Position numbers and translations under genes: made by a program | Part shown: piece after piece, positions 8,521 to 15,388 of the stretch | How positions within the stretch are numbered: position 1 is the stretch's first letter | How the letters are laid out: every line of letters starts with the position of its first letter | Notes under the pieces: model-generated | What the model was told of the DNA's origin: nothing | Database searches by the model: none | What the model saw: only the letters and a program-made list of their open reading frames with translations | Virus record (IMG/VR): IMGVR_UViG_3300021197_001949 | Location: 1-64,000 of that record | Strand: one strand, 5' to 3' | DNA: 64,000 nucleotides | Source of the DNA: a virus

Positions 8521-8742
8521 TTGCTTTCACAATCGGAGTCTGATATAATCAAGACCCTGAAGGACATGGAGAACGGGCAGAAGGAACTCAAGCACGAACT
8601 GGTTAAGATCAGTTGGTACATGAGGGGAGGACTTTCATACTCGGAGGCCATGGGGTTGAGTCCAACAGAACGAGAGATCATAGCACAACTGGTAAAAGAT
8701 AACCTGGAAACTACCAAGAAAAGCGGTCAACCTTTCTTCTAG
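8521..8742 (+). CDS. gp51: gp51-like / tail-assembly-chaperone C-terminal part, probably made by frameshift
   Basis: This open frame has no ATG at its start, only a TTG at 8521 without a ribosome site. It encodes about 73 residues: a helical N-terminus, then ISWYMRGGLSYSEAMGLSP and TEREIIAQL, ending KKSGQPFF. The W-x-x-R...S...E pattern resembles small phage tail-assembly chaperone domains, and gene order (26 then 51) matches T4. The frame is open upstream across the slippery site at 8503-8512, so I read it as the C-terminal extension of a gp26-gp51 fusion made by -1 frameshifting. Independent initiation at TTG cannot be excluded. Confidence 0.65.
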   Translation: MLSQSESDIIKTLKDMENGQKELKHELVKISWYMRGGLSYSEAMGLSPTEREIIAQLVKDNLETTKKSGQPFF

Positions 8743-8745
8743 AAT

Positions 8746-8757
8746 ATAGTATACTAT
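8746..8757 (+). repeat. 12-bp perfect palindrome
   Basis: ATAGTATACTAT reads the same on both strands, four bases after the gp51-like stop and 38 bases before the next start codon. It could be an operator or a weak RNA hairpin; with such an AT-rich sequence it may also be chance. Confidence 0.35.
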
Positions 8758-8794
8758 TATGGTATCCAAAAATGCAGATAATTAACACTTACAT

Positions 8795-9112
8795 ATGTCC
8801 GACAAAGACCTAGTCAAGGAACTCAAAGCCGAACTCGCAGAAATCACAAAAGACCGTGATGACACTCTGGCGAAAATGAAATCAAAGGAGAGCCGGATCA
8901 AGCAGGTGTTGATCAAACTGGAACACAGGGAACAGGACGTACACAGTTGTGGACACAAGATAGGTGAGCAGAACAAGGAGATCGCGGACCTCAAGGCCAA
9001 GTTGGAGACCAAGAGCAAGTTGCTGGACGAGGCACTCGAAAAGATAAAAAACATACACAACGATTCCACGACAGAACTATCCCAAACAATAACAGATAGC
9101 GAACAACAATAG
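8795..9112 (+). CDS. Small coiled-coil protein, unknown function
   Basis: A 105-residue Lys/Glu-rich protein, helical for almost its whole length with heptad-like spacing (LVKELKAELAEITKDRDD, then EIADLKAKLETKSKLLDEAL). It has one Cys-His pair (HSCGHK) near residue 50 and a Ser/Thr/Gln-rich tail. There is no enzyme motif. It is followed 30 bases later by a transcription terminator (9142-9171), so it is the last gene of the gp26 unit. It might be a structural or assembly helper; that is inference only. Confidence 0.6.
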   Translation: MSDKDLVKELKAELAEITKDRDDTLAKMKSKESRIKQVLIKLEHREQDVHSCGHKIGEQNKEIADLKAKLETKSKLLDEALEKIKNIHNDSTTELSQTITDSEQQ

Positions 9113-9141
9113 TTGATTGTCAGAGACGGCTTACGCCATCT

Positions 9142-9171
9142 GAAACTTCGCTTACGCTCGTTTCTTTTTTT
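9142..9171 (+). terminator. Rho-independent-type terminator
   Basis: The arms GAAAC (9142-9146) and GTTTC (9160-9164) pair and are followed by seven T residues (9165-9171). The loop contains CGCTTACGC. It follows the coiled-coil gene and would end the transcript that starts at 7626. The stem is short, so strength is uncertain. Confidence 0.55.
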
Positions 9172-9179
9172 AACTTACG

Positions 9180-9427
9180 CAGTTGTAAAACTAAATGACG
9201 CATCTTTGCGTCGCCTGTGGTAGATGAGCAGTCACAATTCGGCTATTTCTAGCCGAACCGACTTGAACCCTGTGGTGAGTTCGCAGTCACTATACATCGC
9301 TACCGGAGTTGGGCGGTTGTGCTGTACCCATTTGCTCATTCATTACAACGCGAGCCCGTCAAACCCTTGTATAATAGTTCTTGGCGGACCTGGGGATTAT
9401 CTTTTTCTAAGAGCCCCATCATTTTTT
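9180..9427 (+). ncRNA. Candidate structured RNA in a 485-bp gene-free stretch
   Basis: The stretch 9113-9597 has no convincing gene. It is packed with inverted repeats: GACGCA/TGCGTC (9197-9202 with 9207-9212), TTCGGCTA/TAGCCGAA (9238-9245 with 9250-9257), GGGC-G-GTTGT with ACAAC-GCGA-GCCC (9311-9320 with 9345-9357), and a long-range match ATGAGCA/TGCTCAT (9224-9230 with 9333-9339) that would form a pseudoknot with the last stem. An imperfect direct repeat CCTGTGGT...GCAGTCAC occurs at about 9214-9235 and 9269-9290. It lies between two terminator-like hairpins (9142-9171 and 9391-9427). No promoter was recognised, and the strand is chosen from the second terminator. This is inference from structure only. 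Confidence 0.35.
9391..9427 (+). terminator. Terminator-like hairpin
   Basis: TGGGG (9391-9395) pairs with CCCCA (9414-9418); the loop contains a weak CTT/AAG pairing, and TCATTTTTT follows. It would end a transcript coming from the structured 9180-9390 region and insulate the GIY-YIG gene downstream. It could equally be part of the RNA fold. Confidence 0.4.
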
Positions 9428-9584
9428 GCTGTCTGCATCTAAGGATTCACCTGTCGCCTTGTCGGCCGCATTTCCTTGCTCACTGGTTGCGATGCTATGT
9501 TTGCCTGTTGGAAATTTTTGAGAAGTTTTGTTTGCCTATCGCACTTGTTTATATGAGTTTTCTTTATAGGTCAATCTTTTTGGC

Positions 9585-9592
9585 TTTAAATA
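9585..9592 (+). promoter_or_regulatory. Possible late promoter (TTTAAATA) for the GIY-YIG gene
   Basis: One mismatch from TATAAATA. The expected start base, about 6 bases downstream, is the A of the ATG at 9598, which would give a leaderless mRNA. No ribosome-binding site is present, which agrees with that reading. Confidence 0.4.
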
Positions 9593-9597
9593 CCACG

Positions 9598-10005
9598 ATG
9601 CATTGGACGTACCAAGGAAATAAAATTACCAACATGCCGGAAGATGTTGTGGGATTTGTTTATCTCATAACAAATACAACTAACGGTAGGAAGTACATAG
9701 GCAAGAAATTGGCCAGGTTCAAACGATCTAGGCCACCACTCAAAGGCAGGAAGAACAAGCGTAGATACAAGGTGGATTCAGACTGGCAGGACTACTATGG
9801 ATCCAGCGATGATCTAACGATGGATGTGAATAAACTTGGTAAAGAAAAATTCACCAGGGAGATACTGTTTTGGTGTAGGTCCAAGGCGGAACTGTCATAC
9901 GTGGAGGCACGTGAACAGTTTGCACGTAAGGTGCTTGAGTCAAACGATTACTACAACGGCCATATCCGTGTGAGGGTGCATGGAAAAGGGATTATAAAGT
10001 CTTAA
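9598..10005 (+). CDS. GIY-YIG-type endonuclease-like protein
   Basis: A 135-residue protein from the ATG at 9598. An open frame extends further upstream but crosses the structured non-coding stretch, and protein-like sequence begins only at MHWTYQG. The GIY-YIG core is visible as GFVYLITN (residues 19-26) followed by GRKYIGKK (31-38). A basic stretch comes next (KRSRPPLKGRKNKRR), then DWQDYYGSS and a C-terminal helical part ending in NGHIRVRVHGK. Such small GIY-YIG proteins in T4-like phages may be free-standing endonucleases (Seg-like) or repair-type nucleases. The gene ends overlapping the end of the opposite-strand SGNH gene by 14 bases. Confidence 0.72.
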   Translation: MHWTYQGNKITNMPEDVVGFVYLITNTTNGRKYIGKKLARFKRSRPPLKGRKNKRRYKVDSDWQDYYGSSDDLTMDVNKLGKEKFTREILFWCRSKAELSYVEAREQFARKVLESNDYYNGHIRVRVHGKGIIKS

Positions 10006-10996
10006 CAATTTCGTCAGCAAAATACTCGTAGTGTTTCCTGTGAGGATGTGCCCCATCATCTGCACGTTCTGTGAACAGTGATAATTTAGGGAATCTCGGC
10101 AACATTGTAAAATTCATTTTGTCTCTTTGCTTTTGAAGATATTGGTACACCTCATCAACCCAACTTGAAACAAACAAGTCTATGTTGTTTTGCTTACAGT
10201 AGTCTATTATTTTGTTCAAAAATCTTTTAGAATATCTATTTTTTACATCTTTTATGATGTTATCCCTGACCTCTTGCATTTTGGACAGCAATCTTTTATT
10301 CCTGTAAAACGAGTATTCACTAGTCACGTGGGACAAATCTACAGTGCTATAGATACTTATATATTTGTCATCAATAGCACAACGAACCACCCTGCGTTCA
10401 AAATTAGGAAACAGTATTAAACACTGATCAAACCCTTTTCTTTTGTGCAGTAACTTCAGATTGTGGTAAATGCCATCCACACCACTTCCGTTGATACCCA
10501 TATTGAGATAGTTTGCACCTGTCCTTTGAGATAACTGAAATGGCCAAGTGTCCGAAGCGGATTGGTAAGCACCATATGTATTAGAACAGCCAAAGCAAGG
10601 AATGAATTTTTTTCCAAAGCCTTTGTGATCTCGATCTCTGTACCAATTGGTAAAACTATCGTTTGTAAATTCGTATTGAAAAATATAATCATCCTTTTTT
10701 GTAGCACAATGCCAATTATTTGACCTATGAGATAAGATGTAAAGGTCATCTAGTTCTAGGGTGAATACTCCTTTCATGGATACTTCATGTATAGATGTCA
10801 GTACAACATCACTGCCGTCTATGAGTAATGATGTGTTGTAAAATTTATTGGTTTCGATACCGTTAAGAATAATTTTATTAATGCCGATGGTATTACCCTT
10901 TGGATCCAAAGGGAAGGAAATTTTATTTTGCTTGGGATAATCTATGTCCCACTCCATAACTTTTGTGCTGAGGTGGATTTCAATTTTCAAATTCAT
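9992..10996 (-). CDS. SGNH/GDSL-hydrolase-like protein
   Basis: This is a 334-residue protein. The motif order fits an SGNH esterase/acyltransferase fold: FGCSNTYGAY near residue 137 (block I, nucleophile Ser after GC), a Gly/Asn block NMGINGSGVDG near 168, and DDGAHPHRKHYEYFADEI near the C-terminus (catalytic Asp-x-x-His). Residues 1-120 form a separate beta-rich domain. I start at the ATG 10996-10994. A TTG further upstream would put codons inside the terminator of the preceding gene. The GGAGG that may serve as ribosome site is the second arm of that terminator, 12 bases before the ATG. A role in removing or adding acyl groups on a glycan is inferred. A relative with the same motifs is at 56477-57280. 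Confidence 0.6.
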   Translation of the reverse strand: MNLKIEIHLSTKVMEWDIDYPKQNKISFPLDPKGNTIGINKIILNGIETNKFYNTSLLIDGSDVVLTSIHEVSMKGVFTLELDDLYILSHRSNNWHCATKKDDYIFQYEFTNDSFTNWYRDRDHKGFGKKFIPCFGCSNTYGAYQSASDTWPFQLSQRTGANYLNMGINGSGVDGIYHNLKLLHKRKGFDQCLILFPNFERRVVRCAIDDKYISIYSTVDLSHVTSEYSFYRNKRLLSKMQEVRDNIIKDVKNRYSKRFLNKIIDYCKQNNIDLFVSSWVDEVYQYLQKQRDKMNFTMLPRFPKLSLFTERADDGAHPHRKHYEYFADEIVKTL

Positions 10997-11001
10997 ACTA
11001 C

Positions 11002-11032
11002 AAAAAAACCTCCGACTCGTTAAAGACGGAGG
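11002..11032 (-). terminator. Rho-independent terminator of the Hc1-like gene
   Basis: On the minus strand CCTCCG (11032-11027) pairs with CGGAGG (11014-11009), followed by seven T residues (11008-11002). It lies 30 bases after the stop of the histone-like gene. The GGAGG arm sits 12 bases before the next start codon and may double as ribosome site, so the hairpin could also control translation of the SGNH gene. Confidence 0.75.
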
Positions 11033-11061
11033 CTTTGGGTTTTGCAAAATCCAATGATCGA

Positions 11062-11256
11062 TTACGCCGCTGTTTTGGCCGCGTTCTTAACTTCTTGAAT
11101 TTCTTTTCTTCTTGCTTTGATCAGTTTAGATAATTCTGCTAGGGCCTTTCTGGCTCTTGTTGCAGAGGCTTTTACACCCTTATCAACAAACTTCCCATTC
11201 TCTTCAGAGTAAGTTTGAATTGCTGTCATTATAGCGTCATGTGTTTCATTTGACAT
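11062..11256 (-). CDS. Histone H1/Hc1-like DNA-binding protein
   Basis: A 64-residue basic protein. The segment DKGVKASATRARKALAEL and KLIKARRKEIQEVK (residues 24-55), followed by an Ala/Lys tail (KNAAKTAA), closely resembles the N-terminal half of chlamydial histone H1-like Hc1 (GNKAAAQRVR... KVYRKESIK). It has no long Lys/Ala repeat tail, so it may be a minimal version. The ATG has AGGAAGGAC about 7 bases upstream. It is the only gene in this part with its own host-type promoter (11339-11310) and its own terminator (11032-11002), suggesting strong, independent expression. The likely role is binding or compacting DNA (phage or host), by analogy; I did not test this. Confidence 0.7.
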   Translation of the reverse strand: MSNETHDAIMTAIQTYSEENGKFVDKGVKASATRARKALAELSKLIKARRKEIQEVKNAAKTAA

Positions 11257-11309
11257 ATTATTGTCCTTCCTTTATTATCGTACGATTAACATTAATTAAC
11301 GTCAGTGTA

Positions 11310-11339
11310 ATTAAAGCACGTAAGAAGTGGTTTTGTCAA
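11310..11339 (-). promoter_or_regulatory. Sigma70-type promoter for the Hc1-like gene
   Basis: TTGACA at 11339-11334 and TTTAAT at 11315-11310, 18 bases apart, on the minus strand. The -35 is a perfect consensus. Transcription would start near 11303, leaving about 47 bases before the ATG. It is a host-polymerase promoter, so early expression is expected. Confidence 0.7.
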
Positions 11340-11347
11340 CATAAAAA

Positions 11348-13123
11348 TTAAACAATTATGTCAACATCATTGGCATAGTTGGTAAAACCATTTTCTTTGA
11401 CTACTTTTAATACAGAGTTCACTCTGCTTACCAATTCGTCTTTGTGTGAGATAAGGAATATGTTCTTTTTCTGTGTCCTACTCATATCTTTTAAAACCGC
11501 CATTGAACTCTCAACACCTGATATGTCCATGCCTGCGTCCACAAGTTCGTCAATGAACAGCAAGTTGATCTGTTGATAAAGACTTTCCCACACATCTCTG
11601 AACGCCCAACTCAGACTCAGAATCAATCTGTTTCTCTCACCTCTGCTTAGATTATCAAAATCTAGTTCTCTGCCAAGTTCTTCGATACGCACACTTAGAT
11701 CCGATTGGAAAGTCACAGTGTGTGGCAGTTTGACCTTGCCCAGGAAGTATGCCAATCGCTGATTCAGGTACGTTAAGTTCTGTTCTATGATCCTTGTTCT
11801 TATAAATGAATCTTTCGCTGTCAACAGTTTGTATAAAAACTCTTGATGTCTGTGTAGGTCTTCTAGTTCGTTTGCCTTCTCGTAATCGATATCTTGTATT
11901 GCCGATTTCTTCATTTCTGCAATCTGTTCTGCGTAGGTATCTTCTTTTTTCTCTGTCTGTTCCAACTGTCTCTTAAGATCCTGTAGTGATCCTTTGTGAT
12001 TGAATGCTTCATCTATGGTGTCGTAGTATGTCTCTGGTATCTGACCGAGATTTCCCACGTCGTCTATGCCTTCTTGTATTTTTGCTAGATCTGTTTTTAA
12101 TTTTGTTACGTAGTCCGCAGATTCTGTAAGTTGCACTTTTAGTTTGTCAACAAGATGTGTGTGCTTGTCGTCGTGTAGTTCCTGTTCACAAGTTGGACAT
12201 TTCTGTTGTTCTGCATATTCTAAGTCTGCGTTTGTTTTTGTCACGGTGCTTTCCGCTTTTGTTAATGAGTTCTCGTGGTAGGCCTTTTCCTTCTCTAGAC
12301 TTCTCAGCATAGTTTGTAATTCGGTTCTTTTTTGAAGTTTTTTGTGTTTTGCAATCTCTATCTCGCTGTCCACTTTGTCCAGTTCCGCTATTGCTTCTTT
12401 GAAACTTTTTATATCATCATCTTTTTGCTTTGTCCAAGCGTTTGATCTGATCTGCAGGCTTTCTATGGACTCCTGTATTTTTTCATTACTAGCAACCCTG
12501 GCATCTATCTTTAATTTTTCTTCAGTCAGCATCTGTTTTGTTGCTTTTTGTTTTTCCTTCAACAGATCTGCTTTTTGTGACAGAAGTGTTATGCCAAGCA
12601 ACTGTTCGATTATCTCTCTTTGTTCTGCTTGTTTTGTAGACAAAAACGGTTGTGTGTAAGTGTTCAGTGCTATTATGTTCTTGAACATAGAATGGGTCAT
12701 GCCCATTAGTTTGTTTATTTCTACCTGTGTTTCTCTGTTCTCACCTTGTGCTTCGTTACTCTCTGTTTTCTGTTCTATATCGTTGGCATAGAATCTAAAT
12801 ATCTGCGGTTTACGTCCTCTCTCGATCGTGTAAGTTATTCCGTTCTTTATAAATTTTACAGCAACTAACATACCTTTCTCGTTGGTCTTGTTTACAAGGT
12901 TGTCTCTTCTGATGTTTGTCAGTGCTTCGCCAAAGAACACATAACTCAATGCGTTTATGATAGTTGTCTTACCTGTACCATTCCTGGCACCTGCGTCGTC
13001 ACCACCTAGGTCCATGTTCTCACCGATAACAAGCACTAGGCTTTTGTTAGAGAAGTCTATGGCTTGGACCTGATTGCCCACGCTCATGAAGTTCTTTACT
13101 GTGAGTTCTTTAATCGTTAGCAA
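11348..13123 (-). CDS. gp46: Recombination nuclease subunit gp46 (Rad50-like ATPase)
   Basis: This 591-residue protein has the Rad50/SMC plan: N-terminal FMSVGNQ and a Walker A loop ARNGTGKTTIINAL near residues 46-60, a long coiled coil, a zinc hook CPTCEQ near residue 306, a second coiled coil, then the signature LSRGERNRLILSLSWAF near 500 and a Walker B LLFIDELVDAGMD. It is the ATP-driven partner of gp47 in making recombinogenic DNA ends and degrading host DNA. The start is a TTG at 13123, which keeps the family N-terminus (LTVKNFMSVG) intact and has GGAAGAG about 8 bases upstream. It overlaps the preceding 54-residue gene by 14 bases. Confidence 0.95.
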   Translation of the reverse strand: MLTIKELTVKNFMSVGNQVQAIDFSNKSLVLVIGENMDLGGDDAGARNGTGKTTIINALSYVFFGEALTNIRRDNLVNKTNEKGMLVAVKFIKNGITYTIERGRKPQIFRFYANDIEQKTESNEAQGENRETQVEINKLMGMTHSMFKNIIALNTYTQPFLSTKQAEQREIIEQLLGITLLSQKADLLKEKQKATKQMLTEEKLKIDARVASNEKIQESIESLQIRSNAWTKQKDDDIKSFKEAIAELDKVDSEIEIAKHKKLQKRTELQTMLRSLEKEKAYHENSLTKAESTVTKTNADLEYAEQQKCPTCEQELHDDKHTHLVDKLKVQLTESADYVTKLKTDLAKIQEGIDDVGNLGQIPETYYDTIDEAFNHKGSLQDLKRQLEQTEKKEDTYAEQIAEMKKSAIQDIDYEKANELEDLHRHQEFLYKLLTAKDSFIRTRIIEQNLTYLNQRLAYFLGKVKLPHTVTFQSDLSVRIEELGRELDFDNLSRGERNRLILSLSWAFRDVWESLYQQINLLFIDELVDAGMDISGVESSMAVLKDMSRTQKKNIFLISHKDELVSRVNSVLKVVKENGFTNYANDVDIIV

Positions 13124-13274
13124 GTTGTTTTCTCTTCCATTCGTTATATCCTTTCAACCACTCTTCCTGTGTCACAGGTTTCGCAAGTTGATCTAAAAGT
13201 GATTGTTTGGTTACAGGTTGCTCGAGATCACCCTTCAATACTTTTATCAATTTCTTTTTACTAATTCTGGACAT
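13110..13274 (-). CDS. 54-residue basic protein between genes 47 and 46
   Basis: A short gene that overlaps the end of gene 47 by 14 bases and the start of gene 46 by 14 bases. It fills the 137-base gap between them exactly. The product begins MSRISKKKLIKVL, is Lys-rich, contains a helical TQEEWLKGYNEWKRK and ends LAND. No family is recognised. T4 also has small genes near 47 and 46, but I cannot claim homology. The coupling on both sides and the lack of stops make it a likely real gene, perhaps an accessory of the gp46/47 complex. Confidence 0.65.
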   Translation of the reverse strand: MSRISKKKLIKVLKGDLEQPVTKQSLLDQLAKPVTQEEWLKGYNEWKRKQLAND

Positions 13275-14283
13275 CTAGATCATTGTAAATTGCTGTCAAT
13301 ACGTTCTTGTCATAGACTTCTGAGTCCACACCCTGTAACTGCTTGATAACAATTTGATCAACACTGTCAAACTTCTGCACTTCAACAAGTGGTTGCTGTG
13401 CATTGTCCACCTGTTCAGGTATCAGTTGTAGTTCTCTCAACTGGTATTTGTCTATGAATGTCTCTCTTACGAAGTTTGCTTCCTCGTAACTAATTTTTAT
13501 ATCAAGAGTAACCCTCACATACATTTTTGGTTTTAGGTACTTGTCTGGATCTTCTAGTAGCTCAGAAACCTTGATAGTGATGTATCTAGGCATATCCGGC
13601 CAATTGACAAATTTTGGTTCATTGCCATATTCCAATACCATCATGCCACGATCGTCATCCCAAGCATCTGCATAGTTGTGTGGGAAGGCGTTGCCCATAT
13701 ACGTGACGTTCTTCATGTACTGTCTCTTGTGGAAGTGTCCTGAGAACACTTTACCGCAACCTGCGAAATGATCTGTCTGTATTCCGCCCACGTCTGGCAT
13801 CTCCACCATTGCGTTCATTTTGAAGTAAGGCAGTTCGAAGTGTCCAAAAACATACTTCTGTTTCATTTTTTCAATTTTCTTCCATTCGTCTTCCACAATC
13901 CATGGGAGTATGGCAACATCGTCTTCCACTAGCCATTCATTTACGATGTGTATGTTTGGAATGTTCCTGATGTATTCCATTGAATTAATTTCTCTCTTGT
14001 CTCTGTAATACAGGTCATGGTTTCCCATGATCACATAAACTTTTTCAAATGCCGCACCCAGCCGTTCCATGTTGGAAACTGTGTAGTTCATGGTGCTTAC
14101 GTTTGTGGCAGATCTATGGTGATGCCAGTCGCCCAGGAATATACAGGTCTCACAACCTTCTGCCTTGGCCTGTGTTATGAACCACTTTACGAACTCTTCG
14201 CAGTCATCGTTGTGTACACGACTGTTGCCTTTGAGGCCAAAGTGTATGTCCGTAAAACAGGCTACCTTTTTAAAGAATGCCAT
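13261..14283 (-). CDS. gp47: Recombination nuclease subunit gp47 (Mre11-like)
   Basis: A 340-residue calcineurin-type phosphoesterase. The metal-binding motifs appear in the usual order: FTDIHFG (residues 10-16), LGDWHHHR near 50, MGNHDLYYR near 86, FGHFELP near 148 and SGHFHKRQ near 177. A C-terminal domain of about 120 residues would contact gp46. It forms the 46/47 nuclease used in recombination-dependent replication. It lies 3 bases after gene 55. Confidence 0.95.
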   Translation of the reverse strand: MAFFKKVACFTDIHFGLKGNSRVHNDDCEEFVKWFITQAKAEGCETCIFLGDWHHHRSATNVSTMNYTVSNMERLGAAFEKVYVIMGNHDLYYRDKREINSMEYIRNIPNIHIVNEWLVEDDVAILPWIVEDEWKKIEKMKQKYVFGHFELPYFKMNAMVEMPDVGGIQTDHFAGCGKVFSGHFHKRQYMKNVTYMGNAFPHNYADAWDDDRGMMVLEYGNEPKFVNWPDMPRYITIKVSELLEDPDKYLKPKMYVRVTLDIKISYEEANFVRETFIDKYQLRELQLIPEQVDNAQQPLVEVQKFDSVDQIVIKQLQGVDSEVYDKNVLTAIYNDLDVQN

Positions 14284-14286
14284 GGA

Positions 14287-15270
14287 TTACCATTTCTTCT
14301 TAACGATTGGTTTATGATTGGTCATGTCTATCTTGTTCTTGAATTGCACGTCGTCAAAATCATCAGAGTCCAGTTTGCCTTTTTTCTTTAACGTCTTGTT
14401 TAATTTCTTTAATGTGGTCTTGTTGACCTCATGCACGTCACCGTGTGCGGTCTTCATTCTCTTCTGGTATGACGGTCCTGCAGTCTCGTTCTCATTCTGT
14501 CTCGTGAAACTAGGCATCATGCCGTTGAACTCCAATAGGTCATCTCTGATCGCTTGATTCTTCTTTTCAATGTTCAGTATCCTCGTGAAACTGTTTGTGA
14601 TCGCCGCCGTGTAGTACGCGAACGGGTTGTCTGATTTTGATTCATCAAACTGTAGTCCAATCTGACTCAACTGCATCAGTGCCTGTGATTGCATCTCGTC
14701 GTTGTAGGTGTAACCTCTCCAGTTGGCCCTGGTACCATATCTCTCACACAACTTCATGTACATCATGGCCAGTTGGTTGGTCATCTTGCCATGGTCCACA
14801 GAGAAGTGTCCGTTGTCCATGCCACCCACCCAGTGGCTTTTGCCCACACACACCAGTTTGCCTTTTTTGTCAAACTTGTAGTGTTGGAATGGAGGGAAGT
14901 TCACTTTTGAATGATGGTCCGCTGTTGTCTTGGGATTTCGTTTCCGCTCGTCATCCATGGGCACGTGATCGAACATCATGACCCTGAACACGAGATCGGT
15001 CTTCTCTATCTTCCTGGGACTGACAGTGTAGTCCACTAATTTTATTTTTTTAAGTCCTGACGCTTTGGCTTCCTCCCATGCTTCTTGTGTGAGTCTCTTG
15101 GCCTTGGCTTTTCTGGCCTGCGCCACCGCACTGGCGTTGACTTTCTTTAAATTTGGCACTATTAAGTCATACTGTGCGTCCTCGGGTGCGACGTATGAGC
15201 AGTAGGTGTTTTTGCTGGCGTGTATCTGTGCCAGTAGATCTCGGTTGTTTAGGTACTTGACTCTCTTCAT
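14287..15270 (-). CDS. gp55: Late-transcription sigma factor (gp55-like)
   Basis: A 327-residue protein. The conserved core, near residues 185-245, reads WRGYTYNDEMQSQAL...FDESKSDNPFAYYTAAITNSFTRILN, the sigma region-2-like segment of T4-type gp55, which steers host RNA polymerase to TATAAATA late promoters. T4 gp55 is about 185 residues. This protein has about 160 extra N-terminal residues, including Lys/Ala-rich RKAKAKRLTQEAW, and a basic C-terminus ending KPIVKKKW that may bind the clamp, as gp55's C-terminus does in T4. Exact TATAAATA words stand before several genes in this window, matching its presence. Confidence 0.88.
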   Translation of the reverse strand: MKRVKYLNNRDLLAQIHASKNTYCSYVAPEDAQYDLIVPNLKKVNASAVAQARKAKAKRLTQEAWEEAKASGLKKIKLVDYTVSPRKIEKTDLVFRVMMFDHVPMDDERKRNPKTTADHHSKVNFPPFQHYKFDKKGKLVCVGKSHWVGGMDNGHFSVDHGKMTNQLAMMYMKLCERYGTRANWRGYTYNDEMQSQALMQLSQIGLQFDESKSDNPFAYYTAAITNSFTRILNIEKKNQAIRDDLLEFNGMMPSFTRQNENETAGPSYQKRMKTAHGDVHEVNKTTLKKLNKTLKKKGKLDSDDFDDVQFKNKIDMTNHKPIVKKKW

Positions 15271-15337
15271 AATTTGTTCTCTTTATATTGTGTTGATTCG
15301 TGTCGTATGGTGAATTAAGTGCGCCTAAAATAATGCC

Positions 15338-15345
15338 TATAAATA
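15338..15345 (+). promoter_or_regulatory. Late promoter (TATAAATA) for the baseplate operon
   Basis: Exact late -10 word in the 118-bp gap between the divergent gene 55 and the first baseplate gene. Start expected near 15351, about 38 bases before the ATG at 15389. The AAAGGAAAG ribosome site follows at about 15370. Confidence 0.8.
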
Positions 15346-15388
15346 TAGTTAAAGTATACGAAATTTTACAAAGGAAAGCAACCATATA

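Noticed and set aside
9255-9275. tRNA-like T-loop (GGTTCAAGTC on the minus strand)
   Set aside because: The flanking 5-base arms do not pair and no acceptor or anticodon stem can be formed around it.
9224-9442. A 72-codon plus-strand frame in the structured gap
   Set aside because: Residue make-up is not protein-like, it has no ribosome site, and it runs through several perfect hairpins.
9319-9597. N-terminal extension of the GIY-YIG gene upstream of 9598
   Set aside because: The translated residues look random, no ribosome site is present, and a late-promoter-like word lies within it at 9585-9592.
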